A DNA stretch of 64,000 nt. Source: Pseudomonadota bacterium (GTDB lineage Bacteria; Myxococcota; Myxococcia; Myxococcales; Myxococcaceae). Numbering within the stretch: the first letter of the stretch is position 1; each line of letters starts with the position of its first letter. Where the stretch lies: the NCBI GenBank assembly GCA_023426545.1, contig JAFAAN010000057.1:1-64000 (forward strand), read 5' to 3'. Positions 53,486 through 61,402 of the stretch are shown here, one piece after another. A model generated the notes under the pieces. It saw only the letters and a list, made by a program, of their open reading frames with translations. It was not told the origin of the DNA and searched no databases. The translations under genes and the position numbers were made by a program.

Positions 53486-53519
53486 GGTACGACCTCATTG
53501 GCAGACGGTCCGACCTGAC

Positions 53520-53546
53520 GGCAAGGGAGGACATAGCACCCTTGCC
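53520..53546 (-). terminator. Perfect 8-bp inverted repeat between mglA and the Glt-like set
   Basis: GGCAAGGG (53520-53527) and CCCTTGCC (53539-53546) are perfectly complementary around an 11-base loop, 45 bases after the mglA stop. No U-run follows on the - strand. It may be a terminator or attenuator partly separating mglBA from the downstream envelope genes, or an mRNA-stabilising hairpin. Confidence 0.5.
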
Positions 53547-53591
53547 TGTGGGACGTCTTGCCGTGCCGTGGGCGGAAAGCGTGGTCGGCCG

Positions 53592-54179
53592 TCAACCGCC
53601 CTTCTTGAGCTCGGTGAGCACCAGCTTCGCCACGGCCTTGAGCGTGTCGAAGACGCCCACGCCCGTGGGCGCGACAGCCTGGTACTCTGGGATGTTGCGC
53701 GGGTTGAGCGCCTTGCGCATCTCCTCCACCGTCACGGCGTTGGGCAGGTCCCGTTTGTTGTACTGGATGACGTACGGAATCTTGTTCAGGTCGTAGCCCT
53801 GCTCCGCAAGGTTGATGCGGAGGTTCTCGAGCGACTCCATGTTCGCTTCCATACGTTCGATCTGGCTGTCTGCCACGAACACGACACCGTCCACGCCCTT
53901 GAGGATGAGCTTGCGGCTGGCGTCGTAGAAGACCTGACCGGGCACCGTGTACAGGTGGAAGCGCGTCTTGAAGCCGCGAATCTCACCGAGCGACAGCGGC
54001 AGGAAGTCGAAGAAGAGCGTGCGGTCCGTCTCCGTGGAGAGCGAGATGAGCTTGCCCTTCGTCTCCGCGGCGGTCTTGTTGTAGATGTACTGGAGGTTGG
54101 TCGTCTTCCCGCAGAGCCCGGGCCCGTAATAGACAATCTTGCAGTTGATTTCGCGGGATGAGTAATTGATGAAGGACAT
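53592..54179 (-). CDS. mglA: Polarity GTPase MglA
   Basis: MglA is the Ras-like GTPase that marks the leading pole and drives both gliding and pilus-based motility in myxobacteria. The 195 residues have the P-loop GPGLCGKT at 19-26, switch residue Arg53, and the unusual YTVPGQ (Thr78, Gln82), where most small GTPases have Asp. The base-recognition NKRD is at 141-144. The sequence is, to my memory, nearly identical to M. xanthus MglA. It is translated 11 bases after mglB on the - strand. MglA-GTP is the known partner of SgmX (24.8 kb) and of the Glt complex. Confidence 0.98.
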   Translation of the reverse strand: MSFINYSSREINCKIVYYGPGLCGKTTNLQYIYNKTAAETKGKLISLSTETDRTLFFDFLPLSLGEIRGFKTRFHLYTVPGQVFYDASRKLILKGVDGVVFVADSQIERMEANMESLENLRINLAEQGYDLNKIPYVIQYNKRDLPNAVTVEEMRKALNPRNIPEYQAVAPTGVGVFDTLKAVAKLVLTELKKGG

Positions 54180-54190
54180 GGCTTCCCGGG

Positions 54191-54670
54191 TTACTCGCTG
54201 AAGAGGTTGTCGATATCGTCGTCGGAGATCTCGGCGAAGGGCGACCCAGCTCCAGGACTCTCGGTCTTCTTCACCAGGCTCTCGAAGATCTTCGCGAGCT
54301 CGTCACTGGCCTTCTTGATGCGAAGGCGGACGAGGCCGAGGCTGGTGCGGTTGTCGAAGATGACGACCAGCACGACCCGGCTGCCGACGATGGTCATGTA
54401 CAGCGAGTCCTTGGCTCCCTCGTGGAACTGGTTGGGGAACTCGTTCTCCCCAATCAGCTTGGCCAGTCCACCCATCGCCGCCACGTTGCCCGCCGTCAGC
54501 GAGGCCAGTGACGTGGTGTCGATGTTCTGCGTCTGCCCAGCCGAGGAGATGAGCTGCCCGTTCTTGTCGACGAGGAAGACCACCTTCGCGTTCGCGTCCT
54601 TCGTCAGCCGGTCGCAAACGGCGTTGATCTTGGTGTACTCCTCTTCGTACATCACCAGTTGCGTGCCCAT
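54191..54670 (-). CDS. mglB: MglB, Roadblock-domain GAP for MglA
   Basis: MglB is the GTPase-activating protein of MglA and the lagging-pole marker. The 159 residues are one Roadblock/LC7 domain (about 5-125), with ANAKVVFLVDKNGQLISSAG and ESLYMTIVGSRV-like strands. A polar C-terminal tail (SPGAGSPFAEISDDDIDNLFSE) follows, which in the structure reaches the MglA surface. The ribosome binding site TGAGGAG lies upstream of the ATG. It is first in the mglBA operon. I remember the M. xanthus protein as almost the same apart from conservative changes. Confidence 0.97.
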   Translation of the reverse strand: MGTQLVMYEEEYTKINAVCDRLTKDANAKVVFLVDKNGQLISSAGQTQNIDTTSLASLTAGNVAAMGGLAKLIGENEFPNQFHEGAKDSLYMTIVGSRVVLVVIFDNRTSLGLVRLRIKKASDELAKIFESLVKKTESPGAGSPFAEISDDDIDNLFSE

Positions 54671-54774
54671 GGGCGTATGCGCTCCTCAGCGTTCGCTCGT
54701 CCCACTCACGGCGACGCTCCGATGTTTCTGGAGTGAATCCACGAGGTTAGACGAGGCGCTACCGACCGTGAGGA

Positions 54775-54803
54775 TGCTTAGCAAAGCGTATCCACTCCAG
54801 CAA
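54775..54803 (-). promoter_or_regulatory. Possible mglBA promoter
   Basis: On the - strand TTGCTG (complement of 54798-54803) and TAAGCA (complement of 54775-54780) are 17 bases apart and would start transcription about 100 bases before mglB. The boxes are moderate matches to sigma70. The gap 54671-54996 between divergent mglB and the + strand trio contains nothing else gene-like. Confidence 0.35.
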
Positions 54804-54927
54804 GAAGCCTTCCGCTTCCTGGAGGGACTTCCGGGTTTCTTTCCGGGCCCCCCGGCCGCACTGTGGGGTGGAGTCCACGCTACAGCCCCCTCCACGCCGG
54901 GGGTGGTGAAACCTCGGGGGAGCGGGG

Positions 54928-54956
54928 TTGGGGGCCTTCCCGGCTTTCTCTATACT
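54928..54956 (+). promoter_or_regulatory. Promoter for the barrel-FecR-kinase trio
   Basis: TTGGGG (54928-54933) and TATACT (54951-54956) are 17 bases apart. The -10 is a strong match, and the predicted start near 54963 leaves a short leader before the ATG at 54997. The element lies in the divergent gap with mglB, so the two units may be co-regulated. Confidence 0.5.
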
Positions 54957-54996
54957 CCGCCGCGTTTTGCGGTCCCTGTTTCCCCCGCGCGCCCTG

Positions 54997-56517
54997 ATGG
55001 CTCGCCTGGTACTCGTGCTTTCCGTGTTGCTCGCCGCACCCTCCGTTCAGGCGGAGGCGGTGGTCGAGCGCGCCTCGTTGCGCCTGCGTTACGGGGTGGC
55101 GCTGCGCGAGGGGCGCCAGGTGGATGTGGGGCCCGGGGTCACCTATGAGGGGCTGACGCCGAACGACCTGGCGGTGGTGGGGACGGGGTGGCTGGGGACG
55201 TCGTGGTTCGGCGCGTGGGCCGGGGTGCAGCGGGAGGGCTTCGACCTGCGGGAGGGCGCGCTGCGGATCACCGGCGGCAGCCTGTCGCGGGCCTCGGTGG
55301 GGCCCCGTGCGCGCGTCTTCGTGGGGCCGCTGCGCGCGGAGCTGGGCGCGGGCTATGGCTTCGCGCAGCTACCTCACTTCCATGACTCGGCGGCGCCGGT
55401 GCTGCTGCGCGGCGTGCGGCACGCGGCGGTGGTGAACGGCGTGGTTCGCGCGGACCTGCCGCTGGGGCTGGGGCTGGAGGCGCGCGCCGAGCTGCCGGTG
55501 GCGCTGGCGGTCCGGGACGCCCTGGGCGAGCGGGCGGAGGCGACGGGCTTCTCCGCTGGAGGCGCGCTGTTGGTGCCGCTGCGGCGCGCGGAGACCTGGA
55601 CGGGCACGCTGGTGCTGGACTTCCAGCACGTGCAGGACACGGTGACGTTGGCGGATGGGACGGAGTCCCGGCAGCAGCTGCGGCGGCTGGGCGCGGCGCT
55701 GGAGCTGGCGTGGCATGACGGTGCGCGGACGCCCCGGCCCGTGGCCCGGCCGGTGGTGGTGCCGGGGCGTGTGACCTTCCGGGTGCTGGATGCGAGCACG
55801 GGCGCGCCGTTGCCAGGGGCCCGCGTGGTGGTGGGCGGCGAGGAGCTGCTGGCGGACGCGCTGGGAGAGGTGGACGTGGCGTCGCTGCCGCCCGGACCGG
55901 TGTCCGCGCTCGTCAGCGCGGAGGGCTACGCGCCCACGGAGGCGACGGCCACGGTGGAGGCCGGGGTTCGTTCGGAGCTGGAGGTTCATGCCCGCCCCCT
56001 GCCGCCGGCGACGGGCTCGCTGCGGGTGACGGTCGTGAACGCGCAGTCGGGCGTGCCGCTGCCTGGGGTGCCGGTGTCGGTGGGGGCGGTGGAGGCGCAC
56101 ACGGACCTGGCGGGCCAGGCCTGGGTGGAGGCGCTTTCGCCCGGGCCGGTGTCCATCTCCGTGAAGGCCGCGGGCTTCCGGCCGGCGGAGGAGGCGGCCT
56201 TCGTCGTCGCCGGGCAGGACGCCACGCTGTCGGTGCCGCTGGCGGTGGAGCAGCGCAAGGGAGTTCGGGCCACGCTGACGGGGCAGGTCCGCAGCGCGCG
56301 AGGGGGGCAGCCGCTGGCGGCGACGCTCCTCATCACCAAGGCCCGCGTGCGGGCGCGCACGGATGCGAAGGGCGCGTTCAACGTCCAGGTGCGCGGTGGC
56401 ACCTACCGCATCACCATCTCCGCGCGAGGGCACCTGTCCCAGACGAAGGTCGTCACCCTGCGCGACGGTGAGCGGACCATCTTCAATGTCGACCTCTTCC
56501 CGAGGGGGAAACGGTGA
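54997..56517 (+). CDS. Secreted barrel-like protein with three carboxypeptidase-regulatory (Ig-like) repeats
   Basis: The ATG at 54997 starts a signal peptide (MARLVLVLSVLLAAPSVQA), giving 506 residues. The frame is open from 54928, but that extension would precede the promoter. Residues about 22-265 are alternating amphipathic strands with Gly/aromatic turns, as in an outer-membrane barrel (GAWAGVQREGFDLREGALRI). Three CarboxypepD_reg-like domains follow, at about 250-340, 345-420 and 425-505, opening with GRVTFRVLDASTGAPLPGARV, LRVTVVNAQSGVPLPGVPV and LTGQVRSARGGQPLAATLL. No catalytic residues are visible. It is coupled to the FecR gene by a 4-base GTGA overlap. The function is unknown. Confidence 0.75.
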   Translation: MARLVLVLSVLLAAPSVQAEAVVERASLRLRYGVALREGRQVDVGPGVTYEGLTPNDLAVVGTGWLGTSWFGAWAGVQREGFDLREGALRITGGSLSRASVGPRARVFVGPLRAELGAGYGFAQLPHFHDSAAPVLLRGVRHAAVVNGVVRADLPLGLGLEARAELPVALAVRDALGERAEATGFSAGGALLVPLRRAETWTGTLVLDFQHVQDTVTLADGTESRQQLRRLGAALELAWHDGARTPRPVARPVVVPGRVTFRVLDASTGAPLPGARVVVGGEELLADALGEVDVASLPPGPVSALVSAEGYAPTEATATVEAGVRSELEVHARPLPPATGSLRVTVVNAQSGVPLPGVPVSVGAVEAHTDLAGQAWVEALSPGPVSISVKAAGFRPAEEAAFVVAGQDATLSVPLAVEQRKGVRATLTGQVRSARGGQPLAATLLITKARVRARTDAKGAFNVQVRGGTYRITISARGHLSQTKVVTLRDGERTIFNVDLFPRGKR

Positions 56518-58475
56518 GCGCGGTGTGTCGTGGGTTCCTGCTCCTTCTGCTCCTCGCCGCCTCGGGCTGTGACAGGGACGCCGAGCCGGCGCGTCCCGAG
56601 GTGGTGGACGCAGGGCCGGGGGAGGTGCTGGGGCGGTTGGAGGGCGTGTCCGGCGACGTGCGTCTGGAGCGCGGTGGTCAGCGGCGGTCCGCGGCGGAGG
56701 GCCCGCTGTACGGGGGCGACGCGGTGGAGACGGCCGAGGGCGGCGCGGCGACGGTGCGCTTCTCGGACGGGCGCACCGTGGAGGTCGGGCCGGACGCGCG
56801 CTTTGCGATGGGGAAGGACTCGGGCGGCATCGTGCTTCAGGTGGAGCGCGGCATCTTGCTGTCGCGCGTGCCCGCCGGCGCGAAGCGGCCCGGCGCGGGC
56901 TCGAAGGTGGCGTTGAGCATCCGCACGCCCTTTGGTCTCACGCGCGTGGGGGCCGAGGAGCCCAGCGAGGTCCGCGTGCAGGTGGCGGAGGAGGCGGGCC
57001 GCGTCGAGGTGCGGTTGGGTGCCATCGAGTTCATCGGCCGCGACGGCAAGACGGTCCGCGCCACCGAAGGGGACGCGGTGGAGGTGGCGCCGGGCCGGAC
57101 GGAGCTGGTGCGGCGGGGGGCGCGCGTCATGGAGCTGGCGCCCATCGCGGTGACGGTGCGCCTGGGCTCGGGGCGCGCGGAGGTGCGGCCCCAGGGCGCC
57201 TCGCGCTGGCGCCCGGTGGCGAAGCAGGGCGAGGCGCTGAAGCCGGGAGATGGCGTGCGCACGCTTCGCGGGGGCTCGGCGGTGCTGGGGCTGGAGGGCT
57301 CGGCGTCGGTGCTGTCGCTGGGGCCGGATGCGGAGCTGGTGCTGACGTCCGCGGAGCAGGGCGGCACCACCGACGAGGCGCGCCTGGACTTGTTGAGGGG
57401 CTGGCTGGGGATGCAGCTGGCGCGCGGGCGCACCAGCCGCCTGGTGCTGCCGGAGCTCCAGGTGGAGGGAGGCGGCGAGGCCCGGCTGGCGGTGCGTCGC
57501 ACGGCGGCGGGCTATCTCGTGGATGCCCTCACCGGACAGGTCACGCTGGTGCGAGGCGCGGACCGGCAGGCGCTGCGCGCCGGTGAGCGCGCCACGGTGG
57601 GCGCCGCGTCCCAGGCCGTGCGGGTCGAGCCGCTGGCGCCGGCGCCGTTGGCACTGGACGTGGCCGATGGCGCGGAGGTGTTCCATTCGGGGCTGACGGA
57701 GGTGGCGCTCACCTGGGAGGGCGAGGGCGAGGCGCAGGTGGAGGTGGCGGAGGACGCGGCCTTCACGCGCCCGGTGCTGTCGGGCACGGTGTTCCAGCCC
57801 TTCCTCAACGTGCCGGCGCCGGCTCGCGGCAGCCTTCATTGGCGGGTGAGCCGCAAGGACGGCACGCAGGTGACGGGGCGCGCGTCGTTCGCGCCGGAGC
57901 GCGTGGTGCGCTCGTTGGCGCGCGTGCGCAACGTGGTGCCCGAGGGGCCGGAGAAGACGACCATCTTCTACCAGGACAAGCCCCCCTCGGTGACCTTCAC
58001 CTATGGTGCGGATGCGTCCGCCGCGCGCTACCGCGTCGCGGTGTACCGCGCGGGCGCGCTGGACACGCCGGTGGCCGAGCGCACCGTGACGGAGACGCGC
58101 GCCGCACTGGACGCGGGCGCGCTGGGCGAGGGCAACTATCTCTGGTCCGTCACGCCGCTCTCCGCCGCTGGCGCGCAGCTCAAGGGAGGGCGGATGAACA
58201 AGCTGGAGCTCGTCTACGACAACTCGGTGCCGGAGCTCGTGGTGTCCGCGCCGCGCAACGGCCAGCCGGCGGACGCCAGGGTGCGCGCCGCCGGTGTCGC
58301 CCCCGTGGACGCCCGCCTGTCCATCAATGGACGCCCCGTGACGCTGGATGGCAAGCACCGTTTCAGCACGTGGGTGGAGCCGGTGGGCTCGCCTCCCGTG
58401 TTGGTGTTTAAGATGACGCGTCCCGGTGCCCCGGCGGTCCATACGGTGCGCACCCTGAAACAGCGAGGGCCGTGA
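56514..58475 (+). CDS. FecR-domain lipoprotein
   Basis: This is a 653-residue lipoprotein precursor (lipobox AASGC, Cys19). Two FecR-like domains lie at about residues 40-200 and 205-355. The first has GDAVETAEGGAATVRFSDGRTVEVGP, and IRTPFGLTRVGA-like strands carry a typical FecR pattern. The second half (about 375-650) is a beta-rich region with fibronectin-like repeats. FecR proteins elsewhere hold anti-sigma or signal-transmitting roles in the envelope, but here there is no adjacent sigma factor. It overlaps the neighbour genes by 4 bases at both ends, so the trio is translated together. Confidence 0.8.
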   Translation: MSAVCRGFLLLLLLAASGCDRDAEPARPEVVDAGPGEVLGRLEGVSGDVRLERGGQRRSAAEGPLYGGDAVETAEGGAATVRFSDGRTVEVGPDARFAMGKDSGGIVLQVERGILLSRVPAGAKRPGAGSKVALSIRTPFGLTRVGAEEPSEVRVQVAEEAGRVEVRLGAIEFIGRDGKTVRATEGDAVEVAPGRTELVRRGARVMELAPIAVTVRLGSGRAEVRPQGASRWRPVAKQGEALKPGDGVRTLRGGSAVLGLEGSASVLSLGPDAELVLTSAEQGGTTDEARLDLLRGWLGMQLARGRTSRLVLPELQVEGGGEARLAVRRTAAGYLVDALTGQVTLVRGADRQALRAGERATVGAASQAVRVEPLAPAPLALDVADGAEVFHSGLTEVALTWEGEGEAQVEVAEDAAFTRPVLSGTVFQPFLNVPAPARGSLHWRVSRKDGTQVTGRASFAPERVVRSLARVRNVVPEGPEKTTIFYQDKPPSVTFTYGADASAARYRVAVYRAGALDTPVAERTVTETRAALDAGALGEGNYLWSVTPLSAAGAQLKGGRMNKLELVYDNSVPELVVSAPRNGQPADARVRAAGVAPVDARLSINGRPVTLDGKHRFSTWVEPVGSPPVLVFKMTRPGAPAVHTVRTLKQRGP

Positions 58476-60355
58476 GGATGTCCCCCCCCCAGACGACCCG
58501 GCCCCCCGTGCCAGAAGCAGTGCCCGCGCCCCTGTTGCAGCCCTATGGCCCGTACGTGCTCGTGCGGAAGCTGGCCGAGGGAGGCATGGCGGAAATCTTC
58601 CTCGCGAAGCTGCTGGGCGCGGACGGCTTCGAGCGCAACGTCGTCATCAAGCGGATGCTGCCGCACCTGACGAACAACCCCGACTTCGTGGAGATGTTCC
58701 GGGACGAGGCGCGTCTGGCGGCGAAGCTGGCCCACCCGAACATCGTCCAGATTCAGGAGCTGGGCTTCGCGGAGGGCTGCTACTACATCTGCATGGAGTA
58801 CCTCGCGGGCGAGGACTTCTCCACGACGCTGCGCCTGGCGGGGCGCAAGCGCCACTATCTGCCGCTGCCCGTGGTGCTGCGGGTCCTCATCGACGCGGCG
58901 CGCGGTCTGCACTTCGCGCACGAGTTCACCAACGAGGCCGGGCAGCCGCTGAACGTCGTCCACCGCGACGTCTCTCCGTCGAACCTCTACCTGACGTACC
59001 AGGGGCAGGTGAAGGTGCTGGACTTCGGCATCGCCAAGGCCGAGTCGCGGCTCGTCAACACGCGCACCGGCGTGGTGAAGGGCAAGTACATGTACATGGC
59101 GCCGGAGCAGGCGCGCGGCAAGGAGGTGGACCGCCGCGCGGACGTCTTCGCGCTGGGCGTCAGCCTGTACGAGGCGCTCACCCACGTGCGGCCCTTCTCG
59201 CGGGAGAACGACCTCGCGGTGCTCAACGCCCTGCTGCAAGGCGAGCTCAAGCCGCCGCGGGAGCTGCGGCCGGACCTGCCAGAGGAACTGGAGGCCATCA
59301 TCCTCAAGGCCATGGCCTTCAAGCCGGAGGACCGCTACCCGACGGCGGAGGACTTCGCGAACGCCCTGGAGGCCTTCCTCGGCGAGCACGTGAGCGTCGC
59401 AGGTCCGATGCAGCTTGGCGTCTTCCTCAAGGGACACTTCGGCGACGAGCGCTTCAACGAGCGCTCCCGCATTCCCACGCTGGCCACGCTCGCCGCGACG
59501 TACGGCGCCGGTCCGGAGGGTGGCCAGACGCCCGCGCCCGGAGCGGACGCGCAGGGGACGAACCTGTATGGCGTCCTCGCCCGGGAGGGGGATGCCACGT
59601 CCGCGCAGCGGCCGGGCATGTCCGTGCGGCCGTCCTCGTCGGGCGTCCTTCCCGCCCTGGCCCCAGGGGCGGCCTCGCGCGCGGCCCCGGCGACTGCGGC
59701 GCCGCGCTGGCGCATGTTGGCGGTGGGGCTCGCGGGCGGCATGGTGCTGATGGCCGCGGGAGTCATCGGCTATCGGCAGTGGATGACGACGCCGACCGCG
59801 GTGTCCCTGGCGCCGGCATCGGCGGCCCGCGTGGGCACGGGCGAGGCCGCCGGGCAGGGGCCGGTGGGCGACGGCGCTCCCGCGTCCCCCGCTGACGAGG
59901 GGGCGGAGCGTGCCCAGGCGGAGGCTGCTGGCGCCGAGCCGCCCGCGGGCGACGTTCCCGTGGACCCGCCCGAGCTTGCTGGTGCCGTGGCTCCGGCGAC
60001 CGAAGCGGACGGGGAGCAGGCAGATGTGGCGCCTGCGACATCGAAGAAGCCGGCCACGCAGAAGCGGGTGACGCTGGGCATCGAGGACGTCCAGCGCGTC
60101 GTGTCGCGTGGCCGCGCCCGCATCTCCTCCTGCTTCGAGCGCTTCAAGGCGGACCTGCCTTCGAGCCAGGGGGAGGTGCAGGTGCAGCTCACCATCGCCT
60201 CGTCGGGCAAGGTACGGGCACAGACGCGAGGCGCGCTGGCGCCGTCGAACGTGGGGCGCTGCCTCGAGAGTCAGGCGGAGCGCCTTCGCTTCCCGGCGCA
60301 CCGCGACCAGGAGGTCACCGTGGTGATGCCGTTCTCGTGGCGGGTGACGCAGTAG
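58472..60355 (+). CDS. Transmembrane Ser/Thr kinase with AgmX/TonB-like outer domain
   Basis: This Hanks-type kinase has up to 627 residues (GTG 58472; ATG 58478 is also possible). The catalytic core occupies about 25-310, with Gly-loop LAEGGMAE, Lys60, HRDVSPSN (His164, Asp166) and DFG in LDFGIAK, the myxobacterial variant with Ser in HRDxxPSN. A Pro/Ala linker, a membrane span (about 412-432) and another Ala/Pro-rich linker follow. The C-terminal domain (about 525-627) has ISSCFERFKADLPSSQGEVQVQ and VGRCLESQAERLRFP, the same two-cysteine plan as the GltG-like protein at 43.9 kb. Kinase and FecR genes overlap by 4 bases. Confidence 0.88.
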   Translation: MRMSPPQTTRPPVPEAVPAPLLQPYGPYVLVRKLAEGGMAEIFLAKLLGADGFERNVVIKRMLPHLTNNPDFVEMFRDEARLAAKLAHPNIVQIQELGFAEGCYYICMEYLAGEDFSTTLRLAGRKRHYLPLPVVLRVLIDAARGLHFAHEFTNEAGQPLNVVHRDVSPSNLYLTYQGQVKVLDFGIAKAESRLVNTRTGVVKGKYMYMAPEQARGKEVDRRADVFALGVSLYEALTHVRPFSRENDLAVLNALLQGELKPPRELRPDLPEELEAIILKAMAFKPEDRYPTAEDFANALEAFLGEHVSVAGPMQLGVFLKGHFGDERFNERSRIPTLATLAATYGAGPEGGQTPAPGADAQGTNLYGVLAREGDATSAQRPGMSVRPSSSGVLPALAPGAASRAAPATAAPRWRMLAVGLAGGMVLMAAGVIGYRQWMTTPTAVSLAPASAARVGTGEAAGQGPVGDGAPASPADEGAERAQAEAAGAEPPAGDVPVDPPELAGAVAPATEADGEQADVAPATSKKPATQKRVTLGIEDVQRVVSRGRARISSCFERFKADLPSSQGEVQVQLTIASSGKVRAQTRGALAPSNVGRCLESQAERLRFPAHRDQEVTVVMPFSWRVTQ

Positions 60356-60392
60356 CGGCGCGAGTGGGCTCGCGCCGCCAGCAGTTCGAGGC

Positions 60393-60986
60393 CTACAGGT
60401 CGCGGCGGGCGGAGAGGGCCTTGGCGAGCGTGGCCTGGTCCGCGAACTCGAGGTCTCCGCCCATGGGCAGGCCCTGGGCGATGCGGGTGACGCGCAGGCC
60501 CATGGGCTTGAGCAGGCGCGTCAGGTAGAGCGCGGTGGCCTCGCCCTCGACGTCCGGGTTGGTGGCGAGGATGAGCTCCTCCACGCGGCCGTCGTTGAGG
60601 CGCTCCAGCAACTCGCGGATGCGGAGCTGCTCGGGGCCCACGCCTTCGAGCGGAGACAGCACGCCGTGGAGGACGTGGTAGCGACCCTTGAACTCGCGGG
60701 TGCGCTCCAGCGCCATCAGGTCGGCGAACGTCTCCACGACGCACAGCACGCGCTCGTCCCGGCGGGAGTCCCGGCAGAAGTTGCAGGTCTCCGCGTCGGT
60801 GAGGGAGAAGCAGCGCACGCACAGGTGCACCTTCTCCTTCACCTCACGGATGGCTTGCGACAGCTCCGCGGCGTACTCACCCGGCGCTCGCAGGATGTAG
60901 AACGCGAGGCGCTGCGCGGTCTTCTCGCCAATGCCCGGCAGCTTCGCCAACTGGGCGACGAGTCGATTCAGCGGATCGGGGGTCAT
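60393..60986 (-). CDS. recR: Recombination mediator RecR
   Basis: RecR works with RecFO to load RecA at gaps. The 197 residues have the N-terminal helix-hairpin-helix (LAKLPGIGEKTAQRLAFYIL), a four-cysteine zinc finger (CVRCFSLTDAETCNFCRD), the Toprim domain (VLCVVETFADLMALERT) and the C-terminal Walker-like segment. This is the standard length. It lies 6 bases downstream of ebfC, as in many bacteria where dnaX-ebfC-recR form an operon. The gene ends 37 bases after the kinase stop, convergent. Confidence 0.97.
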   Translation of the reverse strand: MTPDPLNRLVAQLAKLPGIGEKTAQRLAFYILRAPGEYAAELSQAIREVKEKVHLCVRCFSLTDAETCNFCRDSRRDERVLCVVETFADLMALERTREFKGRYHVLHGVLSPLEGVGPEQLRIRELLERLNDGRVEELILATNPDVEGEATALYLTRLLKPMGLRVTRIAQGLPMGGDLEFADQATLAKALSARRDL

Positions 60987-60992
60987 CCGTTA

Positions 60993-61310
60993 TCAGGTAA
61001 TGCCGGGGATCTTGACGCCGCCGGAGATTTTCGCGAGCTCGCGCTGCATGTGCTGCCGGCTGCTCGCCAGGGCGGCATTCACGGCGGCGGTGATGAGGTC
61101 TTCGAGCATTGACGTGTCGTTGGGGTCGATGGCTTCCTTGTCGATCTTGATGCTGCGGATCTCCTGGATGCCATTGGCGACGACGGTGACACGGCCGTCG
61201 CCGGCCTTGGCCTCGACGCTCTCCTCCGCCAGCTGCTGCTTCCGCTCTTCAATCTTCTCCGTCAGCTTGTTCGCCTGCCGGATGAAGTAGTTCAGGTCGA
61301 CGCCAGGCAT
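60993..61310 (-). CDS. ebfC: Nucleoid-associated protein EbfC/YbaB
   Basis: This 105-residue YbaB-family dimeric DNA-binding protein opens LNYFIRQANKLTEKIEERKQQLA and contains GDGRVTVVANGIQEIRSIKID, the family signature. It is the usual middle gene between dnaX and recR, and lies 92 bases after the end of the dnaX frame. The gene symbol is by family. Confidence 0.95.
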   Translation of the reverse strand: MPGVDLNYFIRQANKLTEKIEERKQQLAEESVEAKAGDGRVTVVANGIQEIRSIKIDKEAIDPNDTSMLEDLITAAVNAALASSRQHMQRELAKISGGVKIPGIT

Positions 61311-61402
61311 ATGCTTCCTCGGTGCTCATGGGAGCGGGCGCCATGCATGGCCCCGCCCCGGCGTGGAATGGGGCGCCACCCTACCGTCGCGCGCGGCGGT
61401 TG

